From NCEH01 sp043195095 (lineage in GTDB: Bacteria > Pseudomonadota > Alphaproteobacteria > Rhizobiales > Xanthobacteraceae), in assembly GCF_043195095.1 (NCBI RefSeq), contig NZ_JBAFWN010000013.1: a stretch of DNA of 64,000 bases, one strand, 5' to 3'. Numbering within the stretch: the first letter of the stretch is position 1; every line of letters starts with the position of its first letter. The notes under the pieces were generated by a model. It searched no databases and had not been told where the DNA came from. It was given only the letters and a program-made list of their open reading frames with translations. The position numbers and the translations under genes are program-made. Shown here in pieces: positions 26,423 through 35,693 of this stretch.

Positions 26423-26632
26423 TAGAATGTCCTTAGCACTTTTGCTGCGTGAATTCACAACCTGAGATACAAGAATCTGCGAAGGGGCGAGCCCTCCGTC
26501 CAGGCTCGTCGCGGCAACACGCAAAGCCAGATACTTCTCGTGTCAACACCACCAATTGACATGTCTCAGCAGCCATGCCGACCTAACGTGCGACGATTTC
26601 ATCGTAAGATGGCAAGTTCTATGCTGGACTAA

Positions 26633-27403
26633 TTACTCCGAGATAAGGCCGTTCGTAACCGCCGCCTTGTCGTACAAGAATACGAGATTGGGGTCGGGGA
26701 GGTCGCGAGCGCGGTCCTTACCGTCGAAGTCGAAGCGCGTCAGGAAATCTCGGATGACATTAAGCCGTGCCTCTGACTTGTCGTCCGCGCGCACGACGGT
26801 CCAGGGCGCAAATGGCGTGTGCGTACGGGCCAGCATCTCGTTCCGGGCTACACTATAATCGTCCCAGTGCTTTGTCGCTGTATCGTCGATCGGGCTCAGC
26901 TTCCACTGCTTGAGCGGATCGTCGCGGCGATCCTTCAGCCGGCGCTTCTGTTCGGTTCGCGAGATATCCAAATAGTATTTGAGGATGGTGACGCCACAAT
27001 GGGCGAGCAGCTGCTCGAACAGCGGGGCCGTCATGAGGAACTCGTCATATTCCTCGTTGCTGCAGAAGCCCATTACCCGCTCGACCCCGGCGCGATTGTA
27101 CCAACTGCGGTTGAACAGCACGATCTCCCCGCCTGCCGGCAGATGCGGCACCCAACGTTGGAAATACCAAGACTTCTGGTCTCGGTCGGACGGTTTGCCC
27201 AGTGCGACCACCCGCGTCTCGCGCGGGCTGAGATGCTCAACGATTCGCTTGATCGTTCCATCCTTGCCGGAGGCGTCCCGTCCTTCGAAGATCACGAGAA
27301 CCTTCTTGCTGGATTTGATGAGGTGCTTCTGAAGGCCCGCCAGCTCCACCTGGAGTTCGTGAAGTGCTTGTCTGGTGGCTTCGTGTTTTTCTTTCTTGCC
27401 CAT
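26633..27403 (-). CDS. ppk2: Polyphosphate kinase 2
   Basis: PPK2 moves phosphate between polyphosphate and nucleotides. The 256-residue product has Walker A (VIFEGRDASGKDGTIKRI), a lid/Walker B region (GGEIVLFNRSWYNRAGVERVMGF) and ISRTEQKRRLKDRRDDPLKQWK with the conserved arginines. The length and the class motif set fit class I-type PPK2 (single domain, ADP use likely), but nucleotide preference needs an assay. It stands alone between a small membrane protein and an MFS gene. Regenerating ATP or GTP from polyphosphate fits the energy-limitation theme of the block. Confidence 0.93.
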   Translation of the reverse strand: MGKKEKHEATRQALHELQVELAGLQKHLIKSSKKVLVIFEGRDASGKDGTIKRIVEHLSPRETRVVALGKPSDRDQKSWYFQRWVPHLPAGGEIVLFNRSWYNRAGVERVMGFCSNEEYDEFLMTAPLFEQLLAHCGVTILKYYLDISRTEQKRRLKDRRDDPLKQWKLSPIDDTATKHWDDYSVARNEMLARTHTPFAPWTVVRADDKSEARLNVIRDFLTRFDFDGKDRARDLPDPNLVFLYDKAAVTNGLISE

Positions 27404-27598
27404 CTGGAATTCCTGTCATGAAGTTTGTTGCATTCCGAAGTATCGTCGGTTGCAATTCAACGGTACGAAAGCGCAGCCGCCTGCCAACCTAGACAGGCGT
27501 TCACCGGGGGCCGATCCTACTCAGTCGGATATCTTCGGCTTGCCAATTCGTAACTCCCATTCTCTCGCTGAATCGCGATCTAAAGGCGCCGAAATCCA

Positions 27599-28861
27599 TC
27601 AGTGCGCCGTTTCAAGAGCGGCGGGAGAGTTAACCCGTGCCAGGAGGCCCGGGATACCAAGACTTCCGACGACGCCTCCCAGCACCACGAGGGCCGTTAG
27701 CGTGAAGGGCGCGTTTGGCACGAAGGAAACCCCAAACAGCAGACCGCCAGCGGCCGATCCTGCCGCTTGGCCGAGACTTGCGGCCGCAGTCTGCCGACCC
27801 AATTCCGCTCCTTGCCTTTCCCCCGCACTGAGCGAAATCCAGTACGTCGCGATGGGGGAGAGGATACCAGCGCTGGCCGCGATCGCGGCTACGACGATGG
27901 CCGTAGGCACGGTCGCTGCGGCGAATGGCACGGCGGCGACGCTCACTGCCAAGACAACAAGGGCGGGCGTGAGGAACCAGCGTGTGGTCTGCGGCTTGAC
28001 GAGCGGCGAGAAGATGATCGTTTGAGCGACCAACATGACGAGGCTGCACACACTGAACATGAGCCCGATCTGGTAGGTACTCATGTCGAGAACTTGCATT
28101 CCGCGAAGCGACAGGCCGACTTCGAAGGCACCCACAGCCGCGGCGGTTACGAACGAAATGACAAGGAGGCGTGGAAGGGCGGCACGGCCCTCAGGCCCAC
28201 TTGCAACTCCCTCCTGATTTACGCCGCGCTCCATGGCGTCAGGCACAAAGAACCATACTGCCAGCGCCACCAGAAGCGAAAAGCCCGATGTCGTTAAATA
28301 GGGTGAAAGGGAAATTGCAGCCTCGCCCGAGCCTGGAAGGAGTTCGCGGGCGACAACCACGGTGAAGCTTCCCAGCATCGGCCCGACCAGGAAGCCGATG
28401 GCACCGGCAATGTTGAGCAGAGCAAAGCGGCGCGCGCGCCATTCCTTGGTCCGAGCATAGTCGCCGACAAGGGCATAGGCTGCGGGCACAATGGAAGCCG
28501 CGAACAACCCGTTCAGGAAGCGGCCGAGATAGAGCAGAGGGAGGCCATCGGCGAGCGCAAACAGTGCCAGGGTCAAGGAGAACCCCATCAGTCCCGCGAG
28601 CAGCACGGGGCGGCTACCATGCCGATCCGCAAGGCGGCCCCATAGTGGTGCGAACAAAAACAGCGCGAGGGTGTAGGTTCCGGTCAGTATGCCGGTATGC
28701 CGCGATAGGACAGTAGGATCCGTCGTTCCTGCTATCCGTTGAATCGCAAGCGGAAGTATCGGCAGAAGGAACCCGTAACCCACGGTAATCGTGAACATTG
28801 CTAGAAGCAATGAGATCATCATCCACCATCGCAATGGCTGGAAGGAACTTGCCGCGATCAC
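27599..28861 (-). CDS. MFS-family efflux transporter
   Basis: The 420-residue product has about 12 helices and the MFS signature between helices 2 and 3: FLFAPLWGRLADRHGSRPVLLAG. Helix 5 has LLNIAGAIGFLVGPMLGS, the drug/H+ antiporter-type motif. The GTG start overlaps the stop of the P1B-ATPase (GTGA), so it is co-transcribed and probably coupled with a metal pump. Substrate unknown. An internal ATG would delete the first hydrophobic residues, so GTG is preferred. Confidence 0.85.
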   Translation of the reverse strand: MIAASSFQPLRWWMMISLLLAMFTITVGYGFLLPILPLAIQRIAGTTDPTVLSRHTGILTGTYTLALFLFAPLWGRLADRHGSRPVLLAGLMGFSLTLALFALADGLPLLYLGRFLNGLFAASIVPAAYALVGDYARTKEWRARRFALLNIAGAIGFLVGPMLGSFTVVVARELLPGSGEAAISLSPYLTTSGFSLLVALAVWFFVPDAMERGVNQEGVASGPEGRAALPRLLVISFVTAAAVGAFEVGLSLRGMQVLDMSTYQIGLMFSVCSLVMLVAQTIIFSPLVKPQTTRWFLTPALVVLAVSVAAVPFAAATVPTAIVVAAIAASAGILSPIATYWISLSAGERQGAELGRQTAAASLGQAAGSAAGGLLFGVSFVPNAPFTLTALVVLGGVVGSLGIPGLLARVNSPAALETAH

Positions 28862-31266
28862 GCCGCCGCCTCGACTGCGGCTTCCGTTGAACCACTTTGG
28901 ACTCTGCTGTCGCGCGTGATGCCGGCCAGCCGTGTGCGCTTGAGCATCAGGGCGTTGATCGCCACCAGAGCCGAGCTGCCCGACATGGCGAGAGCGGCGA
29001 TTTCGGGGCTCAGCAGCATTGGGTAGAGCACGCCCGCTGCGAGCGGGAAGGCGATGACATTGTAGGCCACGGCCCACCACAGGTTCTGGTGCATCTTGCG
29101 CAGGGTTGCGCGGGAGAGCTCGATGGCGCCGACGATGTCGTACGGATCGCTCTTCATCAGCACGACGTCGGCGCTCTCGATGGCGACGTCCGTCCCCGCA
29201 CCGATGGCGAACCCCACATCGGCCTGGGTGAGTGCCGGAGCGTCGTTGACGCCGTCGCCGACCATCCCGACCTTGTGGCCTTGTGCCTGCAGCTCCTGAA
29301 TCTTCGCCGCCTTCTGGCCCGGCAGTACATCGGCCAGCACCATATCAATGCCGAGAGTTGCGGCGATTCGCTTCGCCGTGCCGGCGTTGTCGCCGGTCAG
29401 CATGGCGACCTGGACGCCACGCTCGCGCAGCTTGGCTACGGTCGCCTGGGCGGTCGGGCGCGGTGCGTCGGCGATCGCGACGATGCCGAGAAGGCGGCCG
29501 CCACGGGCGACATGAACCACGGTTCGGCCGGCGCCCTTCAACTGCTCCGCCGCATCGGCGAGTTCGTCAAGGCCGATCTTTTCCTCGTCCATGAGCCGAC
29601 GGTTGCCGAGAAACGTCGTCTGACCCTCGATCTCGGCGCGGGCGCCTTTCCCCTCGAGATTGAGGAAGGACTGCGCGTCCGGCACAGTGAGCCCTTCAGC
29701 GCGCTCGATGATCGCCAGCGCGAGCGGATGATCCGAACCGTGCTCGACCGCGGCCGCGATGCGCAGCACCTCATCGGGCGACGCCTGGCCTGCCGCGATC
29801 ACGTCGACCACGCGCGGCTGACCCATGGTCAGCGTGCCGGTCTTGTCGAAAACGATGACGTCGAGCTTGGTCGCATCCTCCAGCGCGGACGCGTTCTTGA
29901 ACAGGATGCCGTTCATCGCGCCGAGCCCGGTTCCCACCATCACCGCCATCGGCGTGGCGAGCCCGAGCGCATCGGGACAGGCGATGACAAAGACGGTGAT
30001 GGTCAGCGTCAGCGCGAAGAGGAGGGTCTGACCGATCCAGAAATACCAGACCGCGAAGGTGACGAGACCGATCAGGATCGCCGCGAGCACAAGCCATTGC
30101 GAGGCCCGATCGGCGAGAAGCTGCGCCGGCGCCTTGGAATTCTGCGCTTCCTGGACGAGCTTGACGATTTGGGCGAGGGCCGTGTCGGCACCCACCTTCG
30201 TCGCCTTGTAGCGCAAGCTGCCACTCTTGTTGATGGTGGCTCCGATGACCATGTCGCCCGGCTTCTTCGAGACCGGCATCGACTCGCCCGTCAACATCGA
30301 TTCATCGACGTCGGAGCGACCTTCGAAAACCTCGCCGTCCACAGGGATTTTGTTGCCGGGACGCAGAATGACCGTATCGCCCAGTAGGACCTCGGCGGTC
30401 GGGATCTCGATCTCGGCACCGCTCCTGAGCACCGTGGCCTTGGGCGGCGCGAGGTCCATGAGCTGACGGATTGCCTCCGACGCGCCAGCTCGTGCCCGCA
30501 TCTCAAGCCAGTGTCCGAGCAGAATGAACACCAACAGAACGGCAACAGCCTCGTAGAACTGCTGGCCTTTGAAGAAAAAGGTCGAGCCGACGCTGAACAG
30601 GTAGCCCGTGCCGACACTGAGCAGCACCAATACCGCCATGTTGAGCACGCCGTTGCGCAGCGCGCGGATCGCCGCGACGACGAAGGGCCAACTCGGATAG
30701 AGGATCGCGGCGCTCGCGAGAACGAAAAGGAGGATCTCGCGATCGAGGCCGAATGGCGGATCGATGCGCAGGAAATCCATGCCCATCGGCTGCAGCAGAA
30801 ATATCGGCACGGAGAAAATCAACGCGACCCAGAACCGGTTGCGCATGTCCCGGACCATGCCCTGCATGTCCATTCCCGCGCCATGACCCATCTCATGGGC
30901 CATGGCATCGTGCGAGATCGGCATCGCCTTACCCGGCGTCCCAGAGGCAGGATGCGCCCCGTGGCCCGCGTGACCGGCGCCATGACGATGCGGCGCCGCC
31001 GGATGCGCCGGCGGCACGGTCGTCTCGTTTGGCACGCATTGGTGCCTCGGAACCACCTCGCCGCGGCAATGGAAGCCGCAGGCGATCACCTCGGCCTGGA
31101 TGGTCTCCAGGCTGGTACGTGTCTCGTCGAAGCCGACCGTAGCCGTGCCGGACGCGAAGTTGACGGCGGCGGAGGTGACACCGGGCAATCGACGCAGGCG
31201 CTTCTCGACCACGAGCGGATCGAGCACATCGAAGAATTGCTCCACGTCAATTGTTGTGGTCGTCAC
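28858..31266 (-). CDS. P1B-type ATPase with CPD membrane motif and His-rich N-terminus
   Basis: The 802-residue pump has all P-type core motifs (DKTGTLT, MLTGES, GDGVNDAPAL, a HP dipeptide in SDHPLALAI) and a copper-pump-like C-terminal helix (LAMSGSSALVAINALML). The membrane metal-site tripeptide is CPD (IACPDALGLATP) where copper pumps have CPC, an exchange of a Cys ligand for Asp. The N-terminal domain is HMA-like in shape (EKRLRRLPGVTSAAVNFASG) but lacks CxxC, and a stretch rich in His and Met (HRHGAGHAGHGAHP, HEMGHGAGMDM) follows. The GTG start has AGGAGA before it. It is between the CC protein and the MFS gene on one transcript. Confidence 0.9.
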   Translation of the reverse strand: MTTTTIDVEQFFDVLDPLVVEKRLRRLPGVTSAAVNFASGTATVGFDETRTSLETIQAEVIACGFHCRGEVVPRHQCVPNETTVPPAHPAAPHRHGAGHAGHGAHPASGTPGKAMPISHDAMAHEMGHGAGMDMQGMVRDMRNRFWVALIFSVPIFLLQPMGMDFLRIDPPFGLDREILLFVLASAAILYPSWPFVVAAIRALRNGVLNMAVLVLLSVGTGYLFSVGSTFFFKGQQFYEAVAVLLVFILLGHWLEMRARAGASEAIRQLMDLAPPKATVLRSGAEIEIPTAEVLLGDTVILRPGNKIPVDGEVFEGRSDVDESMLTGESMPVSKKPGDMVIGATINKSGSLRYKATKVGADTALAQIVKLVQEAQNSKAPAQLLADRASQWLVLAAILIGLVTFAVWYFWIGQTLLFALTLTITVFVIACPDALGLATPMAVMVGTGLGAMNGILFKNASALEDATKLDVIVFDKTGTLTMGQPRVVDVIAAGQASPDEVLRIAAAVEHGSDHPLALAIIERAEGLTVPDAQSFLNLEGKGARAEIEGQTTFLGNRRLMDEEKIGLDELADAAEQLKGAGRTVVHVARGGRLLGIVAIADAPRPTAQATVAKLRERGVQVAMLTGDNAGTAKRIAATLGIDMVLADVLPGQKAAKIQELQAQGHKVGMVGDGVNDAPALTQADVGFAIGAGTDVAIESADVVLMKSDPYDIVGAIELSRATLRKMHQNLWWAVAYNVIAFPLAAGVLYPMLLSPEIAALAMSGSSALVAINALMLKRTRLAGITRDSRVQSGSTEAAVEAAA

Positions 31267-31338
31267 AACCGGCGTCTCCTGTCGAAATCGGAGCGGATGC
31301 CCACCACGAACCACCCGCCTTTTTCACGGATCGCGCTG

Positions 31339-31581
31339 TCAACTGCCGCCGCAGCAGCCGGTCTTCTTCGGGTGATGACCAGCACTGGAGACTGACTTGT
31401 CCAGTTCGCCAGCGGGCGCGACCGTGTCGGGCGCCGCAGCATTTTCGTAATTGCCGCAGGAGCCAAGAGCATTCGCTTTCTCCGCGGCCTCTGCGCCGGC
31501 ATGGCCATCGCAGCAGGAAGAGGCATTTGGGACCGAATGCTCGGAGGTCGTCTTGGTCTGGTCGGCAGACGTGGTGCTCAT
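31339..31581 (-). CDS. Small Cys-rich protein
   Basis: The 80-residue polar protein has SSCCDGHAGAEAAEK and ends HHPKKTGCCGGS, two CC pairs with histidine nearby, plus SCGNYE between. It is soluble by composition. Such CC and His clusters fit a metal-buffer or chaperone for the ATPase encoded 72 bp downstream on the same strand, but no family is recognised. The start was placed at the ATG with AGGAG before it. Confidence 0.6.
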   Translation of the reverse strand: MSTTSADQTKTTSEHSVPNASSCCDGHAGAEAAEKANALGSCGNYENAAAPDTVAPAGELDKSVSSAGHHPKKTGCCGGS

Positions 31582-31705
31582 TCCGGTGACTCCTGCTTGC
31601 GGGCACGACGATAGATAGCGCCATTGCGGGCGCTGTCGCCCCATGCCGCACCCGCACTCTCATTTCCTGATTTTCAAACTTAGGCGATGGCCCGGTCAGC
31701 CATCT

Positions 31706-31719
31706 TTAATCTCGATTAA
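31706..31719. promoter_or_regulatory. Candidate FNR/FixK-type box
   Basis: The perfect palindrome TTAATCTCGATTAA has the 5-4-5 layout of FNR/FixK-family sites (TTGAT-N4-ATCAA), with A in place of G in both arms. It sits between the Cys-rich protein/ATPase unit (minus) and hlyD (plus). The remaining 31582-31916 intergenic region shows no other feature. Confidence 0.35.
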
Positions 31720-31916
31720 GGATCGGCATCCTTGGGTCGCGCATCGCTCCCGGAGCTGACGACCCCTTCAGACTCAGTGTTCCGCTTGTCTCATTTGGCG
31801 GCATTTCGAATTGCATCGCTGCGATACGCCGAAGGGGGTCAATCGCGCATCCAGAAATCGCTCTCCCCAGGGTTGGCTGAAGTCGTTTCCACGATGGCGC
31901 CGACTACTCGCCTAAC

Positions 31917-32915
31917 ATGGATGAGAATGTGCGTATTGCTCCGATCATTGCCGTCGTCATCCTCGCGGCCGCCGGGGCTGCCGGCTATGCCTATTGGTGG
32001 AGGCAACAGGCGACCCGCGTCCCCGCGGGACTGGCCCGGGCAAATGGCCGGATCGAAGTCGAACGCGTCGACATCGCTACCAAGTACGCGGGCCGCCTCG
32101 CCGAAGTGCGCGTCAACGAGGGCGCCGATGTTCAGAAGGATGGCATCCTCGCCCGCATCGACACGACCGAAATTCTTGCGCAACTCGCGGCAGCCAGAGC
32201 TGCCGTGCACCGCAGCCACCAGGGTGTGGCCATCGCCGAGTCCAATGTGGCTCTCCGCTCGGCAGAGTTGAAGCTTGCCGAAGTCGAGCTCCGGCGCATC
32301 GTCGAACTGATGCGCACGAATACGGCGACGCAAGCGGAACTTGATCGCCGCACGGCGCAAAGGGATATTTCAAAGGCCTCGCTGGATAGCGCGAAAGTCG
32401 CCATCGAGGACGCCAAGGCGGCCGTCGAGGCGGCTGAGGCCCAGGTCAGCCAGATCGAAGCCGCAATTGCGGACATGACGCTGAAAGCGCCGGTATCGGG
32501 TCGCGTCGAGTATCGTCTTGCACAGGCCGGGGAGGTCGTAGCTGTCGGCGGGCGGGTACTCACCCTTCTCGACCTTTCCGACGTCCACATGACGATCTTC
32601 CTGCCGACGAGCCAGGTCGGCAGCGTCGAACTCGGGTCGGATGCCCGTATCATGCTGGATGGTACGCCCGGCTACGTCGTTCCCGCAACAGTCGCCTTCG
32701 TTGCCTCGGAAGCGCAGTTCACGCCGAAATATGTCGAGACCGCGAACGAGCGCGAGAAGCTGATGTACCGCGTCAAGCTGCACATCGATCCGAAGCTCAT
32801 CGAGACCTATCGCGCTTACGTCAAAGCCGGCATGACCGGCAACGCCTACGTCAAGGTCCAGCCCGGAGCGGCGTGGCCGACGAATCTGACGCCGAGGCTT
32901 CCGGATGTCCGCTGA
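31917..32915 (+). CDS. HlyD/EmrA-type periplasmic adaptor
   Basis: The 332-residue membrane-fusion protein has one N-terminal helix (IIAVVILAAAGAAGYAYWW), a biotinyl-lipoyl half (IATKYAGRLAEVRVNEGADV), a long alpha-helical coiled-coil hairpin (RSHQGVAIAESNVALRS to VEAAEAQVSQIEAAIAD), the second half (APVSGRVEYRLAQAGEVV) and a beta-barrel. This is the YbhG/YhiI architecture. It overlaps the next gene by 11 bp and will connect the RbbA-YhhJ-like ABC exporter to an outer-membrane channel, which is not encoded here. Confidence 0.92.
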   Translation: MDENVRIAPIIAVVILAAAGAAGYAYWWRQQATRVPAGLARANGRIEVERVDIATKYAGRLAEVRVNEGADVQKDGILARIDTTEILAQLAAARAAVHRSHQGVAIAESNVALRSAELKLAEVELRRIVELMRTNTATQAELDRRTAQRDISKASLDSAKVAIEDAKAAVEAAEAQVSQIEAAIADMTLKAPVSGRVEYRLAQAGEVVAVGGRVLTLLDLSDVHMTIFLPTSQVGSVELGSDARIMLDGTPGYVVPATVAFVASEAQFTPKYVETANEREKLMYRVKLHIDPKLIETYRAYVKAGMTGNAYVKVQPGAAWPTNLTPRLPDVR

Positions 32916-35691
32916 TGCCGAGCCGGCCGTTCGAGTCGATTCGGTCCATCACCGCTACGGTGACACCGTTGCGATTGACGGCGTCAGCCTATCGATCGCC
33001 TCCGGATCGACGGCGGCCTTCATCGGCCCCGATGGCGTCGGAAAGTCGACTCTCCTTGGCCTGATCGCCGGCGTCAAGCGCATCCAGTCCGGAACCGTGA
33101 CGGCCCTCTCCGGCAACATGGCATCGAGCTCTCACCGTGACATCGTCGCGCCGCGCATCGCCTATATGCCGCAAGGCCTCGGCCGCAACCTCTATCCGAC
33201 GCTCTCGGTGGTCGAGAACATCGATTTCTTCGGGCGCCTCTATGGCCAGAGCGAGAACGAACGTCGCTCACGCATCGCGGGCCTGCTGACCGCCACGGGG
33301 CTCGACCCATTCCCGGACCGCCTCGCCGGCAAGCTCTCGGGCGGGATGAAGCAGAAGCTCGGCCTGTGCTGCGCGCTGATCCACGATCCGGACCTCTTGA
33401 TCCTCGACGAGCCGACGACCGGCGTCGATCCCCTGTCACGGCGTCAGTTCTGGGAGTTGATCGAACGGATCCGTGCTGAGCGCCCCGGCATGACACTTCT
33501 GGTGGCGACCGCCTATATGGAGGAGGCCGCGCGTTTCGACCACATCATAGCGATCGACGAGGGCAAGGTCATCGCCGCCGGCGACATGGCGGGGCTACTT
33601 GATCGGACCGCGACGCGTACGCTGGAGGAGGCCTATGTCGCGCTACAGCGCCCCGAACGGCGCGGCGATCAGGCGGCATTGGCAATCCCGCCGCTGCTGG
33701 AGAGCGGCGGGCCTCCGGCGATCGTCGCAGAGGCCCTGACCATGCGCTTCGGCGATTTCACCGCCGTCGATCATGTCAGTTTCCGCATCCGGCGCGGCGA
33801 GATTTTTGGGTTTCTCGGGTCGAACGGCTGCGGCAAGACGACGACGATGAAGATGCTCACTGGACTGCTGCCGGCGAGCGAAGGGCGAGCTGAGCTGCTG
33901 GGGAAACCGATCGACGCCCGTGATATCGCAACAAGAATGCGCATCGGCTACATGTCGCAAGCGTTCTCGCTCTATGAAGAGATCTCCGTCCGCGCGAATC
34001 TGGAGCTGCACGGACGTCTCTTCCGCATTCCCTCGGGCGAACTCAGGCTGCGCGTCGCCGCGGCGCTTACCCGTTTCGACCTCGACGCCGTTGCCGACGC
34101 CTCGCCGGCGTCGCTCCCGCTCGGGATGCGTCAGCGGCTCCAGCTTGCCGCCGCCTGTTTGCATCGGCCTGAAATATTGATCCTTGACGAGCCCACATCC
34201 GGCGTCGATCCGGCAGCGCGCGACAGGTTCTGGCGCCTCCTCGTCGAGATGTCGCGCCGCGACGGTGTAACGATCTTCATATCGACCCACTTCATGAACG
34301 AGGCCGAGCGGTGCGACCGCGTATCCTTGATGCATGCGGGCCGTGTCTTATCCGTCGGCAGCCCGGAGGAGCTTCGCGTCGCTCGTGGCACCACGACTCT
34401 CGAGGGCGCTTTCGTTGCCTATCTGGAGGAGGCGTCAGCGCCGCCTGCGTCCAAAGTGATGAAGGAAGCGCCTTCATTGGCGGCTGCCCCAAAGCCGATC
34501 GGTGCCCCGGATAATGTCCAAAAGGGAACATCGTCGGTATCCCAATCATCGCATAGGTCGTCGTCGGCTTCTTTGCGCCGAGTCTGGGCCTTTGCCCGGC
34601 GAGAGGCTGTGGAAGTCCTCCGGGATCGCATTCGGCTCGCCTTTGCGCTCCTCGGCCCGCTCGTACTTATGGTCGGGTTCGGCTACGGCATTTCGTTCGA
34701 CATCGAGAATCTCCGTTATGCGGTTCTTGATCGCGATCAGTCCTACGAGAGCCGGCTATTCCTGGAGCAGTTTTCGCAATCCCGTTATTTTGTCGAACAA
34801 ACGCGGCTGGACGACGAATTTGAGATTGATCGGCGTCTCCGATCCGGCGAGCTGCGGTTTGCCGTCGATATTCCGCCCGGCTTCGGTCGCGACCTTCTGC
34901 AGGATCGCCAGCCGCAAGTGAGCTTCTGGCTCGACGGTGGCGCGACGTTCCCTGCAGAGACGGCACGGGCCTATATCCAGGGCGCTGTTCTAACCTATGC
35001 CGCGGATCGCTACCGCCAGCTGCACGGCCGCGCTCCACAGGTCCTCCCGATCAATGTGGAACCCCGGTTTCGCTACAATCAGGATTTCCGCAGCGTTTTC
35101 GCGATCACGCCCGGCGCGATCATGCTTCTCCTGATCCTCATCCCCGCGATGCTGACAGCCGTTGGTGTCGTGCGTGAAAAGGAGATGGGGTCCATCACCA
35201 ATGTGTATGCCTCGCCCGCGACCGTGGGCGAATATCTTATCGGCAAGCAATTGCCCTATATTGCGATTGGGTTTGTCAGCTTCGCCAGTCTCGTGCTCTT
35301 GGCCGGCGCGCTCTTTGGAGTTGTGGCCAAAGGGTCTCTCATCGGCCTTTCTCTCGCAGCGCTCATGTACGTGTTCGCGGCAACGGCCTTTGGACTACTG
35401 ATATCCGCGTTCGTCTCGACGCAAGTCGCGGCGATCTTCGCGACGGCCGTTCTAACCGTAATCCCCACGGCGCACTATTCGGGGTTCCTCTATCCGGCCT
35501 CGACGTTGGAAGGCTTGGCGCGCGCGATGGGGGTCGGCTTTCCGGCATTCTGGTTTCAGACCGTGAGCCTGGGCGTCTTCGCGAAAGGGCTCGATGCCGA
35601 TGCGTTCGTGCGCGAAATCGCCGTGCTGTTCGGCTTCGGGGTCGTCTTTCTCCTGCTGGCGCGCCTCGCCGTCCGCAAGCAAGGTTCGTAG
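32905..35691 (+). CDS. RbbA-like fusion: two ABC ATPase domains plus ABC-2 permease
   Basis: The 928-residue protein joins two nucleotide-binding domains and one permease. The first domain has Walker A GPDGVGKSTLLGLIAGVK, signature KLSGGMKQKLG and Walker B DLLILDEPTTGVDP; the second has GSNGCGKTTTMKMLTGLLP, signature SLPLGMRQRLQ and EILILDEPTSGVDP. From about residue 570 an ABC-2 permease follows with a periplasmic domain and helices near IMLLLILIPAMLTAVGVV and LAGALFGVVAKGSLIGLSL. The second signature begins LPLGM instead of LSGG, a common variation for this family. It exports an unknown, probably hydrophobic, substrate with the adjoining permease. Confidence 0.93.
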   Translation: MSADAEPAVRVDSVHHRYGDTVAIDGVSLSIASGSTAAFIGPDGVGKSTLLGLIAGVKRIQSGTVTALSGNMASSSHRDIVAPRIAYMPQGLGRNLYPTLSVVENIDFFGRLYGQSENERRSRIAGLLTATGLDPFPDRLAGKLSGGMKQKLGLCCALIHDPDLLILDEPTTGVDPLSRRQFWELIERIRAERPGMTLLVATAYMEEAARFDHIIAIDEGKVIAAGDMAGLLDRTATRTLEEAYVALQRPERRGDQAALAIPPLLESGGPPAIVAEALTMRFGDFTAVDHVSFRIRRGEIFGFLGSNGCGKTTTMKMLTGLLPASEGRAELLGKPIDARDIATRMRIGYMSQAFSLYEEISVRANLELHGRLFRIPSGELRLRVAAALTRFDLDAVADASPASLPLGMRQRLQLAAACLHRPEILILDEPTSGVDPAARDRFWRLLVEMSRRDGVTIFISTHFMNEAERCDRVSLMHAGRVLSVGSPEELRVARGTTTLEGAFVAYLEEASAPPASKVMKEAPSLAAAPKPIGAPDNVQKGTSSVSQSSHRSSSASLRRVWAFARREAVEVLRDRIRLAFALLGPLVLMVGFGYGISFDIENLRYAVLDRDQSYESRLFLEQFSQSRYFVEQTRLDDEFEIDRRLRSGELRFAVDIPPGFGRDLLQDRQPQVSFWLDGGATFPAETARAYIQGAVLTYAADRYRQLHGRAPQVLPINVEPRFRYNQDFRSVFAITPGAIMLLLILIPAMLTAVGVVREKEMGSITNVYASPATVGEYLIGKQLPYIAIGFVSFASLVLLAGALFGVVAKGSLIGLSLAALMYVFAATAFGLLISAFVSTQVAAIFATAVLTVIPTAHYSGFLYPASTLEGLARAMGVGFPAFWFQTVSLGVFAKGLDADAFVREIAVLFGFGVVFLLLARLAVRKQGS

Positions 35692-35693
35692 CG

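Noticed and set aside
28897..30387. A 496-codon open frame on the plus strand
   Set aside because: It is the antisense of the CPD-type ATPase, has an Arg/Asp/His-rich composition without motifs, and no ribosome-binding site. GC-rich genes often give such frames.
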